Part shown: positions 1-11,071 of the stretch, piece after piece
How positions within the stretch are numbered: position 1 is the first letter of the stretch
Layout of the letters: every line of letters begins with the position of its first letter
DNA from: Culex pipiens pallens
Lineage: Eukaryota > Arthropoda > Insecta > Diptera > Culicidae
DNA length: 64,000 nucleotides
NCBI RefSeq assembly: GCF_016801865.2
Contig: NC_068938.1
Span: forward strand, 30,232,181-30,296,180
Direction: 5' to 3'
Notes under the pieces: model-generated
Told to the model about the DNA's origin: nothing
What the model saw: the letters and a program-made list of their open reading frames with translations, nothing else
Database searches by the model: none
Made by a program: the position numbers and the translations under genes

Positions 1-3000
1 CAAAATAAACATTCACATTTTTAAAAGTGATTTTGGGACCTGTGGATCAAAAGTTACATCCATTTTCATGTAAAAAAGATGTAATTTAAAATCTAAAAAA
101 ATGCAAAACTACTGGCATTTATTTGTGAATCAGGTTGCACTTGGAATAGGATGTGTAATACTTCAAAAGTTGATAAAATCTCTTGGGTTTCTTTCAATTT
201 GAGAAATTGATATTTGAAAATGTCGAATATTCAAGGAAAAACTGAACCACCCTGACAAAATGGGAAATTGTTTCAAAAATATGTATTTTTCGATTGTTTT
301 TTTTTGTATTACTAACTTATCGATTTTTGTTTTGTTATTAAAGTTATCAATAAGAATCTCAAAATTCTAAATTTGTCTTAATTTCTAAATAGCTGTTATA
401 AAAAAATCATTTTAGCGAGGTAAATCTGTGGGGTTTTATCGCAAAACATTGTTATTTTTAACAGAATTTATGGCGCACTTGAAACCTGAAATGAATTTGA
501 ATTTATTGAGATAGGATTTATCACATTTTGTACATTTTCCAATGTGTTTTTGTGATTTTTTTTGTTTTATAAAGGACCAGTTGTAACAATCATTTTCATA
601 AGACAAAAAATTTCGAATTTAAATTATTTTTTCTACTATAAAAATAAAAGTTTTTTTTTTCTCTTTTTTCATAAAATTAAATTTAAAATATTATTTCCAA
701 AAATGGGAAATTTTTCAGGATTTCGCAAAAATTTTGATTTTGCATTATTTTATTTTCATTGGAACTTTGTTCATTCTAGTCCAAGATTCCATTCAATTTT
801 ATCATGTGATTATTACAAATGTGATCGATTTGGTGTCTTAGAAAAAAAATCTTGTTATGGTTAGGACTTTTCAGAAGAAAATTGGTACACGAGGAAAAAT
901 CCCATTTTTTTTATTAAACCTTTTGTCACTAAAAAGTTGAATGCCTAAAATTAGATTTTTTGAAAATGTTGTGAAAATTTAGTATTCACAATGTTTTTAT
1001 TATATACTCCATTTTTTAAATGATGCTATCTTGTTAACATTTTGATCCATTATTTGTGTTTTGAAATGTAACGGATATCAAATTTTATGCTCATTTTGAT
1101 AAAAATAATTGAAAATTTCAGAATCAAGCAAAATGGCGTTTTTTTACAAAGACACAAAATTTAAATCATATAAAAAATACTAATAATTAGAAAAATCGAT
1201 TTTCGAAAGCGTTTAAAATTTATCATAATTGTTTTTATAGATATATCACCCAATCCATTTTGAGTTTGATACATTTCTACATTTCTGCTTTTTAAATAAA
1301 TGATTTAAAACAAGTCCAAAAACTACACTCAAAATTGATTGTTATGAGTTATTTCACAGCGCTATACTTTTGAAATACATTTCAATAAAATCGAGGCACG
1401 AGCATATTATGGACAAGAAATCTTTAAAAAATAGCTTAAGATCTTTGACATTTGTAGATAACTCGAAAATAACGAAATAACATATTTTTGCTTTTATGAA
1501 GATGTTTTCTTTTTTCTGTGATTTTATCTCTATTTTTTTCTCATTGTTCAAAAGCAATATAACAGTTTTTTTTGTTCCAAGTTTCCCACCGTTTCCCAAT
1601 CCCAAACCCAGCAAAGCTCCAAATGTTGTACACTCTCTTCTTCACTTCGAAAATGAACCCCCTCAAAAACTCCATGTCCTGGCGCTACAAAATTGGTGTC
1701 CGATGTCAGACTTCGCAGTCTCCACACCAAAAAAAAAGAAGAAGTAGAAGACAAAAGTTAATTTCTTCTGACACTCTTTGACTTTGGTGTGGCGACGATG
1801 AGGAACACCATTTAATTACCACCAACGTCGTCAGCGTGCGACGCCGAACGTGCCAACATGCCCTGAGGCCAAGCGACATGACATTAGACAGAGGCGGCCA
1901 AACTTACACACACAGGCGTTACGCTCTGTTGAGCTTTGAAGTTTTTGGGCTAAAAATGACCGAACCTGTGCCGTGGAGAGGAAATGAAGTTGTCATTAGC
2001 TGTCATCATTAGAGATGAATAGATACATGATTTTGTTCCATTAACTTTCGTTGATTGACAGAGGAAATTTGATTATTCTATGTCAGAGCAGCCCAAAAAG
2101 AGAACGTCAAATAAATGGAATAACTTTAAAAAATTTATTCAACATTTAATTACAACTTTCGCCACAGTCTCTCAAATATCTCACGTTTCAAATATTTACA
2201 CTATCTGCTGTGGCACCTTCCACAAACGTCAAGCCTCCTCCACGTATGTAAACAAACACTTCAAAGCACAACTCTCCACACAAATTGCGCTAAATTGATC
2301 CTTCACCGAGTTAAATTAATGCCCTTCGGCACGTACTTAACCTTTCCCACACACCTTTGAAATCACATCAGGAAACACACACACCTTCATTCGAGGTTTA
2401 CCTTGCAATGAAAATTTCCTCTCCTCCAAAAAGCCAAATTAAATCAGCAAATAATCAAATAGGCAAACATCTCACTCCCACTCTTCCTCAAATTTGCGTA
2501 AAAGTTTGTGTAAAGTGTGTCGTCGGTGCGCTTTATTCTCGAAATATAACGCAAGAACCTTGCACACCGTGCCTAATAACGTTTACCCATGAGGGCACAG
2601 TTCAAAAATGGTAATTTTACGACTAAGTGAAATGGATCATCCTGTTGGGGCGCAACCTTGGCGCGCTGCAAGCGCGCGTTCGAATCCAAGTCACATAAGT
2701 TGCCTTTTTCGTCAACTTTTTTTTCGAGTGTCAACCAGCAAGGAAGACATCCTCTCCGGCGTTTCTTCGGTTCTCGGGAAATAAAGCTCAATGGAAAATG
2801 AGATTGAAATTACGGGCGGCGGGCTTGACACAAATGAGGGTAGTGTGTATGGGGTTTCACGTCGTGTAGTGCGGGTCCCATTTGGTACCGAGCTTAAAGT
2901 GGCTTGAGGGAAGAAATTTAATCGCAGAGCTTTTTCTGCAAAGTTTGAAGAAGGTCCTGGGGGGAGGGAAGCACCTTCGGAGGGGTTGAATAAACGTATG

Positions 3001-3400
3001 CGTTTAGAGTAAACGAGTGTGTGTGTACACCTCTTTCTTCATACAACATAATATAAGAGAGCGGGAAGCATTTTGTAGGTTGCTTGCTTCACAAAGTTTA
3101 TGAACGGGCGTGCTTTTCCTGAAGGAAGCAATATAAAATGGGCCTTTTTATTGTCGTTTGCGCAAACGAACCAGATGATTCAAAATGTGAAGCTTTCGGT
3201 TTGCTTTATGTTGATGATAAGCAAGCATACAGGGACAAAGAAGCATTGGAAGCACATTTGAGCAGGTGTGTTTTTGTTTTTGGAAGAAAAAAGAAAATTA
3301 ACATGTAATAATGAGAGTTCGTTTTGATACTAAACGCCATCATAAAGAAAGGATAATATTCAAAGTTACCATGTGTTTATTGGTCTTGAAGCTTGGAACA
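1..3400. other. AT-rich non-coding stretch
   Basis: No gene, RNA or complete mobile element is supported here. The first 1.5 kb is strongly AT-rich with homopolymer runs; 1.75-3.3 kb is more mixed and looks like ordinary single-copy intergenic or intronic insect DNA. Open frames are all short, overlap on both strands and lack domain-like composition. A fragment of a dispersed repeat lies at about 826-886. Confidence 0.6.
826..886 (+). repeat. Fragment of dispersed 'GGTGTCTTCGGCAAAGTTG' repeat family
   Basis: The stretch reads GATTTGGTGTCTT followed by a diverged continuation with 'GTTATGGTTAGGACTTTTC'. A related, more complete copy is on the minus strand at 13441-13507 and another on the plus strand at 59511-59580. 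Shared word order rather than identity supports the call, so the copy is old. Confidence 0.4.
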
Positions 3401-3547
3401 AAAAGAAAATAATTTTGAATAGCTCCAATAGCTACACACAATCATACAGCCATTCCCCACGAAAACTGCATGATTCGAAAAAAATGGTCTGGGTGTTCCG
3501 TGACCGAAATAATTAGACTTATATTTTTTTGTTTGGCTATTAGGGAG

Positions 3548-3570
3548 ACCTACGCCGTGTTAGAGTGGTC
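3548..3570 (+). repeat. Left target-site duplication (23 bp)
   Basis: This 23-bp word begins ACCTACGCCGTG and ends TAGAGTGGTC. It recurs exactly at 4121-4143, directly flanking the tRNA-like insertion between them. An exact 23-bp direct repeat at both edges is the expected footprint of retroposition, though longer than many SINE duplications. Confidence 0.75.
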
Positions 3571-3572
3571 TA

Positions 3573-3650
3573 GGGAGCGGCCGTGGCTGACTGGTTACGG
3601 TGTTCGCTTTGTAAGCGAATGGTCCTGGGTTCGATTCCCATCTGCTCCCA
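3573..3650 (+). tRNA. tRNA-Thr(UGU)-like sequence, SINE head
   Basis: GGGAGCG (3573-3579) can pair with TGCTCCC (3643-3649) as acceptor stem. A 5-bp anticodon stem TTCGC/GCGAA encloses loop TTTGTAA, giving anticodon TGT at 3610-3612. The B box GGTTCGATTCC (3628-3638) is perfect, and TGGCTGACTGG (3584-3594) resembles an A box. Spacing around the D arm is irregular, and the unit sits at the edge of an insertion with target-site duplication. It is therefore more likely a SINE promoter than a working tRNA gene. Confidence 0.5.
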
Positions 3651-3706
3651 ACGAGAAAGTATAGGAAATATTAATCTTGAAACTCTGAACATGAACGAAA
3701 AATCAA

Positions 3707-3783
3707 AGTCGCTCGAGTCGGGGTTCGATCCTTCGTCCTTTGGATTGGTAAGCGAAAATGCTAACCACTAGGCCATCGCGACT
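3707..3783 (-). pseudogene. tRNA-like unit, minus strand, inside the SINE-like insertion
   Basis: On the minus strand AGTCGC at the start pairs with GCGACT at the end. The D arm TGGCCTAGTGGTTAGC is a textbook pol III A box. The B-box position reads GGATCGAACCC, one or two changes from consensus. The anticodon region is ambiguous (loop near CTTACCA). The imperfect B box and its location within the insertion argue for a tRNA-derived relic. Confidence 0.45.
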
Positions 3784-4120
3784 TGGTGAACTATAACTGG
3801 TATTAGGAATACTGTTACTACCAACTATATACGCGCTGGGTCCTTGTCCATTTGACAAGGGTTCGGAAGTTCTAAATAACGTTTGAACCCGATTGGTGCA
3901 AACGTTCTTCAGGGCGGGGCTTGTCGATAAAGCTGAAGTACCTCGCGCTCGGCTAGCCAGCGTAGAAATGGGTCACCGAAGCTCGGCAGAGCTAACACCT
4001 TCCAAATGCCTATGCGAGTTATTTGCATGTATAGAATGTAGATCTAAAAATACATGAAAACAACTCAATTTGTAAGAAGCGGCCGCGTGGTCCTGTTTGG
4101 TTGGTTGCACACACACACAC

Positions 4121-4143
4121 ACCTACGCCGTGTTAGAGTGGTC
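4121..4143 (+). repeat. Right target-site duplication (23 bp)
   Basis: Exact second copy of the 23-bp word at 3548-3570, immediately following the (CA)n tail of the insertion. Host sequence resumes with an A-rich stretch and TTGGCATTTTCATCG. Confidence 0.75.
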
Positions 4144-4913
4144 AAAAAAATTGGCATTTTCATCGATTTTCGCAAAAACTTTTTTTTTTTAAATCATCAC
4201 TCCGTGCCATTTTAACCGATTTTAGCTTTCTTGATCGCAAAAGAAAGGCCATTAGATAGGCTTTTAAGGAAAAATAGTTAGAAGTTTCAAAAATCTAGCC
4301 TAACATTTGAAAAAGTCATATGAACAATTATAAGTTTTCTGTTTTGAAAGTCTCAGTATCAAAGAGCCTATATCTGAAAATATTTTTATCGGATTCCTCG
4401 GGAAAATTTCAAATAACATATCAAAAAATTGTGATGTTATTATTACAGCATTCCCATAAACGATATTTTGAAAATATAAACTGGGGTTTTCGACAAACCG
4501 CGCGCAAAAACGATAAAATTGAGAAAACGGGAAAAAATCAACCTTTTTCGCTAAAACTGCAACAACTTAAAAATTTGAGTGATGGCCTATATGCATGATT
4601 GGGTACCAAAAGTAGCGTCTTTCAATTCCTTTTTTTCTAACAAAATTTTATCAAAATTATCATTATCAGGAGGTTTCTTTTCCCAAATAATAAGAGTATT
4701 AACAAACCCTTGCCATTTGATATGGTAATGAAATAAAAATAAATAATTTGTTTGAGCCTTTTCAAATGTTAGAGATAATTTGAAAATTTTGAACATAATT
4801 TTATTCGAGGTTCGAACACGGAACCGGTTGTTGCGTTTGAAACGGAATTTAACTAGATTCTAATTAGATTCCTTTTCAGAATTCAAATTGAATTGACCGG
4901 GTTGGTTTGATTC

Positions 4914-5761
4914 AAAATTAGGGTGATTCACGATTAGGAGGATTTTCAAAATGTAATTTTTCAGGAATCTTTCTGGGATTTTTTTGGTTTTCTAGAAAGT
5001 TGTTGGTCTTGCTAAACCAAGCAACTTTGTCCAAGACGCCAACATTTTATCTCGCAATCTACGCCTTCTACGACCAAATTTAGAGAAAGCATCTGAGTGA
5101 TTCTTTAAAAATACGTTTTTTAACGTAGCAATTCAGGGTAAAGGTTTAGATAAAACTATAAAAGTGATGTTCGGGGCACTTTTAGAGCTCTTTGAAGCAA
5201 ACATTTTTATTTTTTGACTTGTCAATTTGGTCTTAATGGTCAAAAGCGACAGTCATTTTAAGGTAAATAGATGCTAATTTATAACAAAAATATCTTTAAA
5301 AGGCAGACCAAATTTTAAGCGCCACATTGAATTCGAAAAAAAAATCAGGGGTATTTTTCTTTCAATCCGAGGTATCATCTTTTGAAAATGTCTAATTTTC
5401 AAGGGAAAAATGTATGGGACCACCCTAACGGAATTCATAAATTGTCCAACTATATGTTTTTCATGTAGTTTTACCTGCTGAATCCGAATCTGCCTTAGAA
5501 TTTACCCAAATTGTAAAAATGACGATTTTTGGTCATATTTTAAGTTTTTATGTAAAATTGTCAATTGGCCCCGAACGTTAAAAAAACTGATTTTTTTCTA
5601 AATTTGGTCGTAGATTGCTAGATAAAATTTTGGTGTCTTCGACAAAGTTGCTTGGAATAGCAAGCCCAACTATTTTCTAGAAAACAAAATAAAACATCCC
5701 AAAAATATTCCAGAAAAGTTTTATTTTGAGAATCACCCTTATCGTGAACCACCCTAATTTT
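4914..5761. mobile_element. Old TIR/foldback element, ~850 bp
   Basis: The left end AAAATTAGGGTGATTCACGA is matched in inverted orientation at the right end (ATCGTGAACCACCCTAATTT). Homology continues inward for about 165 bp: the left arm ends near 5083 in ACCAAATTTAG and the right arm begins near 5598 in CTAAATTTGGTCG. The arms are visibly diverged and the ~510-bp interior has no credible open frame. This is a non-autonomous DNA element of unassigned family. Confidence 0.6.
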
Positions 5762-6926
5762 CAACCAAACCAAAAGTTGCTCTTTTCCATTTGCAACAAC
5801 TCTTCTCAAGATACCAAAGCTCAAAAAATTCACATTTTTTCGGAAAATCAATTTTCCACTTAATTTTGCGATCTGGACAACTGTTTAACTGTTTTTAATA
5901 TTTTTGAAGCAAATTGTCAGAACATTTTTTGATCCCTTTGTATTTTTTTTATCGTAGATTCTCAAGCTTGGTAATTGCGTTTACAGGTAGAAAAGGCACT
6001 TTTCAAACAACAAACAAATTTTAAGTGGATATTAGTCAGCTGGTTTAACTGATATCGATGTTTTTGAAAAGTATTTTTCGATTGCAAATTTGATTCAATA
6101 TCTTAAAATAATGTAGTAAAATGCCCTTTGCTCACACTTAAAAAAAAAGATTTATTTAGAAAAATTGGCAGCATTGCCAAATGAATTTTGACCAACTTGT
6201 GCCATAGTTCAAAAGCAGCCATGCCATTTATACAGATTTTTCGATCCCAAAAATCACCACAATTTCAATTACAGATTTTTTTAAATGATTAAATTTAAAT
6301 TTAAAACAATTTAGTAACTGAATTATGCTTTAATATGATTACAAAACTTAAATCTGCTGTTAAAAATTTTAAAAGTCTTCTATGGCTTCGAATTTAACAT
6401 GATATAGATAACATACAGATTTATTTTTAAGAAACTACAGATAAAATAATCTGGCATCGTTGCTTAAAAGATAGCAGTTTTTGGTAATTTCAGGCATCGT
6501 CCAATTTTTTGTATGGAAAGTCAATTATATTTTTATAATTTATCTATTATATTGGGAAGTCATAGGCAAAACAAACAAATTTGCCCAAGACATTAAATCA
6601 TTCGGAAAATCCGTTCTCAAGACACAGATGTTCGAATATTTTGACAGCCTTATGGTTTGGAATGCTGACAGCTGACTGATAGAAATTGTATTAAAACTTG
6701 TATGGATGAACTAGAAATGAATAATGAGTTCTTTGGTCATAAAAAGGTACATACAAAGTTCATCGAAATTGAAAAATACAAATATCAAATTTAAAAAAAA
6801 AACGTTTTTTTTTTTTGGAGAATTGCTCTGCATTGTTTTGCTTTTATGAGCTGCACATTTTTTTGTGAGTGTGAAATTATTAGTTAAATTCAGGCGAGGC
6901 AATGTTTTGCTGCTCTTAGTAAAATA

Positions 6927-7038
6927 CCGTCATCAGGGGTGACATTGGGTCTGGGGGGTGAGATTGGGTCATACAAAAATGCTGAAATTTGTATGACCCA
7001 ATCTCAATCCCCAGACCCAATGTCACCCCTGATGACGG
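6927..7038. mobile_element. 112-bp near-perfect hairpin MITE with TA duplication
   Basis: Two ~51-nt arms (starting CCGTCATCAGGGGTGACATT and its reverse complement) enclose a 10-nt loop AATGCTGAAA. I see only two mismatches between the arms. TA dinucleotides abut both ends (6925-6926 and 7039-7040), the expected mariner/Tc1-type target duplication. A truncated relative is at 63719-63758, so it is a family and not a chance hairpin. A transcript would fold into a single uninterrupted RNA hairpin. Confidence 0.85.
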
Positions 7039-8020
7039 TAGTCTTAAATCGCAGTTTTTTTTTTATAAAAATGGTACGGTTGAAAGAAAAGATGCATTTT
7101 CCATACCGATGCCTCTGTGATTTATTGTACTAAGTTTGCTGGTTTTCCTATCTAGTTAGCATAAGAGAGCACAAAGGCATCGATATAATAAAAACTAACA
7201 GCTTTTGACAATCTTAAAAAATGTGAGAAAATTACTTTTTAAGCCATATTATTAATTAGTTAAAAAAATAAAAAAAAAACATTTTTTTTTTACACTTTTC
7301 ACTTTTTTTACTGTGAAGATTTGATTTAATGACAAATTAATTATGCTTATATCAAGATGTGGTCCACTTAAGAGAGAGTTTATCTCGTTTGTTTTTTTTT
7401 TTTATAAGCCAATAACCAAAAATTAAGCATTTTTTGACAAAGAACTTTGTCCTAAGGGCACTGTCTACGGGTGTCAATCCAAAATTTCGCGAAGCGAAAG
7501 TGTAACGATTTGTGTAATTGTTTAAACGCTTATATCTTCCACCCAATTCAAGCAATCTGCATGCTTTATCCACCAAACGAAAGGGGAAGTCTTAAATTGC
7601 AAGTAGACTACCTCACAAAGTTGATAAAACTTTGTTAAAGTATTCAAAAGTTAAGATGAAAATAAAAAATGAATGCAGGAAAAATTCCGACTGCTGATTG
7701 GCTGAGAGCACTTAGCAAATTTAGCCTCCTCTCCTGTTTTCGTGGAACTGTCACGCGAGAATGTTGCACCACTGTTGCCACATTTCATGCGAACTATTTA
7801 AGCTACCAGATAGCCTCAGAAAATTTCAGTGCCTAACGAGGTTTCGACAAAGGCGGATCCACGGTGGTAATTTTATTGCCCACACACACACACGCAAACA
7901 TTGAAAGACACAGTTTGTGCACTAAATTGGGAGGAATTCTGTTCTTATGAAGATTGTAAGGACGGTCACCAGACCAGAATGATTTAAGGCAATGGGCTTG
8001 GGACCACATTTATAGGATAT

Positions 8021-8280
8021 TGGCCACACCCGGAGTGGCCAGTGCCCTCGGGAAGGTTCTACCGGGGGGACATTAATCGAACCATACGACTTGGGGCAAT
8101 ATGGGTATCAAAATTCATGGTTTTTGAAACTGGTAATGAAAATGGCCATTTTTACCGGATTGGCCACACCCGGAGTGGCCAGTGCCCTCGGGAAGGTTCT
8201 ACCGGGGGGACATTAATCGAACCATACGACTTGGGGCAATATGGGTATCAAAATTCATGGTTTTTGATACTGGACATGAA
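8021..8280 (+). repeat. 140-bp tandem duplication
   Basis: The word TGGCCACACCCGGAGTGGCC starts at 8021 and again at 8161, and the following ~115 bases are essentially identical in both units, giving an exact 140-bp period. The units diverge after 'CATGGTTTTTGA'. The pair creates an open frame with internal protein repetition (8042-8389), but there is no other sign of coding. Sequence just upstream is weakly related and may be an older unit of a satellite. Confidence 0.85.
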
Positions 8281-8516
8281 AATTACCATTTTGATTGGAC
8301 ATTTTCCGAACCATACTTGTTTTGGAAATATTTTCGTGTTTTGGCAATTTATTTCCACAGAGGTGCCAAAGATTGAAAACATTTTATAGGAATAAATTAT
8401 TTAGGATTAAATACATAGGCAATGTTTTAAAAATATAAAATAAAATAGAATATTTTTTAGGAGTTTTGTACAAAGTTCTTTATCATATTGGTCATGTAGA
8501 ACATAACCATCTGCAC

Positions 8517-8543
8517 CTTTTTCTATTTCATTTCAGGTATGTC
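8517..8543 (+). promoter_or_regulatory. Possible recursive-splicing (ratchet) site
   Basis: A pyrimidine-rich tract runs into TTTCAG and is followed immediately by GTATGT, so a 3' splice site abuts a 5' splice site at 8536/8537. This zero-length-exon arrangement is the known signature of ratchet points in long insect introns. It can only matter if the window is inside a plus-strand intron, which is not shown. Confidence 0.25.
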
Positions 8544-11071
8544 GTCTATTATCTTGTTTATATAGAAAGGAGATATTGATATGTAAGTTTATAAAAATAT
8601 ATATTAAAAATGCAAATAGTTAATGCTTTTCAACCATGCTCTAAAATGACTTATCATTACGGCTTTAATTTATTTCAATGCTACGAACATTTTCACGCCA
8701 CTCTAGATTATAATGATCCAATTTCACTAATGAGTGGGTTGATGTCTTTCTGATTCAATTTCCAAATAAATCCGTGCCAAACACCTGCAAAATTAAACTC
8801 GGCAGGTTCCATCACCTAATTTTCAACAGTGGAAAATCTCCCTACGAACCGCACTGTCTATTAGTAATTTGATTTGATAATATATTGGAGGGATTTCATT
8901 TCATCAAATTGTCTCTATTCAATCTCATCAAACACGATAAAGTAAGCCTCAACCCGGTGTGCTCGCCGAACCATTTTCAATTTCATTCCACTTCGAACTA
9001 GCAGCAGCACCAAATATGAAGGCATCCAGTTTTGTGTGTGTGATTTATGACATTGATGCCAACAAATCCGGCTCTCCAGTTTCCAAAATGAAGTTCACAG
9101 AATTTTAGCCCATATTTCAGCGCCAATTTACGACCACCCAGTTTGGGTAGTTTCTGTCGCAACGCGATGACGATTTTTGCTCAAAGTTTGCTCCCGGGAG
9201 AGGGGACCAGCCCCAAAATTGATATCGAGCTGATGTTGCAAAATTTTTGCAGAATCAATCACGTGTGATTGGATTGTGCCAGTTGGGGAATGTTTTGAGT
9301 TATGGGAATGTCGATTTGTTCGAGCGAAATTTTAAATTGGACTTGGTTTTTTTTGTTTAGTTTTAGTTTATAAATGTATTCAAAAGAAAATCAGAATTGA
9401 TAGACTTCCCAAAAACACTCAATTTAGGTCTAACTTGATTTCAAAACTCACCGTCAAAGTTCGCTCTCACATTGAAACCTCCAACAATGTTAGGCATAAC
9501 TTTTTGTCCAAACTTCAAAAACGTCCTCGCCAAAAAGAGAGCGATATTCAATTTAAAGCTACGTTCAATTCAATTGCTGGCAACTTCCTGCGAGGAAAAA
9601 CACCCGAATGACGCACCACGCCGCGCCACGTGCGCTCACGATTCTGGGTGAAGCTGGGTTGGTTTTTTTTTTCTAATGCGATCCCCCCGCTGAAAAGTTC
9701 CGAAGAAAAAGCGACTAACTTTTCAAAGTCCACGCGAAATGGCTTGGTGGCAGAAGCTTGAACTAAATCTTCTAGAAGTGATGATTGACCATTTTCAGAA
9801 ATATTTATTTTTCACTAGAATCAAGGTTTGTTTCCAAAAAATATTGCAATCTGTCAGTAAATTCTTGAAAAATACAAAAAAAATGTAGATTGCTTGAAAT
9901 AAAAAAAAAACATTTTTCCACTAAAATATACACCTCTTTCAAAAAGAAAAGTCAAACATTAGAACATTTAGAAGCTGTTTCTGCTGCTTTAGCCCGAAAA
10001 AAAAAATTGTTCAAAGAACCTCAAATATCTCACCGTCCGGCCCTCGCCACGAATCACGTCCTTTCCGCTTCGCTGAATCCGCACCAAAAACTGCCGGCGT
10101 CTGTCGTCACTTCTAGCTGCAAGAAGTTGCCCAAAGACCGGATCCACGTGAGCTTTCAAGCGAATCCATGCGCAAACCTGCCTTTTCGCGGGGGTCTCGG
10201 AATGAACAAGTTTAAGTTTTTTGTTGTTCAGAAGTTGTGGACTGTGTCATGACTTGACAACTGGGGAATTTCACTTGAGCAGGCAAAAATTGCACCGACA
10301 AAAAATTGTAAATAAAAACTGACAATAAAATAAAGCCACATCTCACGGTTCATTATCCAGGCGATTGACTGTTCAGCTAATGTCATCAAATTGACGGTAT
10401 AGAGGTCCCCCTTTCCCGAAGCGTGAAAGAGTCCATTATGTATGCAGCACTTCCGCCGAGACCCGTCACTAGGTAAAGGTAGCAAGAGTTCCACCTGGGT
10501 TACATCGGTAGTGCCACTACTAACCATCAGACTGTGAATGATTTAATGCTCGTACACGTGTCCGTCCCCCGGTGGAGTTGTTCTGTGGGGGGGTGAGAGA
10601 TGGAGGAGGTGGAGTTGGAGCATTAATTTTGCAACTATTTTTGTTCCATTTCCTAGACCCCTTGGATGGCCGGGGCTAGCAGGGTTACCAGGTCTGAACA
10701 GAAAAAAATCAGGCAAAAAATCTGGAAAAAATCTGGCAAGCCACTTTTCTCAAAGTAATTAGCAATTTTGTGTTCAAAAACAGTGTATTATCACTTTTTA
10801 TATATTATAGATTCACAAAATAAACAAAATGCATCAATAAAACAATTTGAGGAAGAAATAGAAAAATATTTTTTTCCAAATTGGCACCCAAAAAATCTGG
10901 CAATGCCAGATTTATCTGGCAACCTGGCACCCCTGGAGGCTAGAGTTACAGGCAGTCATTGTGAGAGATATATATGAGTTGAACAGTGAGTTTTAAGAAC
11001 GGGACTGTACATTTTTATAGTTTGATACTTTCAAGTTCAAAATTTTGTGAAATTTATCGGGAAATAAATTA
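8544..11071. other. Non-coding stretch without recognisable genes
   Basis: Mixed single-copy-looking DNA. 8.7-9.7 kb is closer to even base composition and may be unique intronic or intergenic sequence. Candidate frames at 9548-9733, 9890-10252 and 10228-10527 have low-complexity or shadow-frame character. The words AAAATCTGGCA and GCCAGATT around 10720-10930 suggest a small degraded inverted repeat. Confidence 0.5.

Larger units (their letters stand above)
3571..4120 (+). mobile_element. Composite tRNA-derived SINE-like insertion
   Basis: A 550-bp insertion lies between two exact 23-bp direct repeats. It opens with a tRNA-like head at 3573-3650, contains a second tRNA-like unit in the opposite orientation at 3707-3783, and ends with a (CA)n tail at about 4108-4120. 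tRNA-derived SINEs carry internal pol III A and B boxes and end in simple-sequence tails, which fits. It encodes no protein and would depend on a LINE in trans. Two opposed tRNA-like units in one insertion are unusual; this could be a chimeric SINE or one SINE inserted in another before the final mobilisation. The host sequence on either side looks like an older repeat. Confidence 0.65.

Noticed and set aside
2650..2712. tRNA-like segment with GTTCGAATCC and a GCGCGC hairpin
   Set aside because: B-box-like word present, but no A box at proper distance and no variable loop; stems do not form a cloverleaf.
8042..8389. 115-residue frame with internal repeat
   Set aside because: Product of the 140-bp tandem duplication of non-coding sequence.
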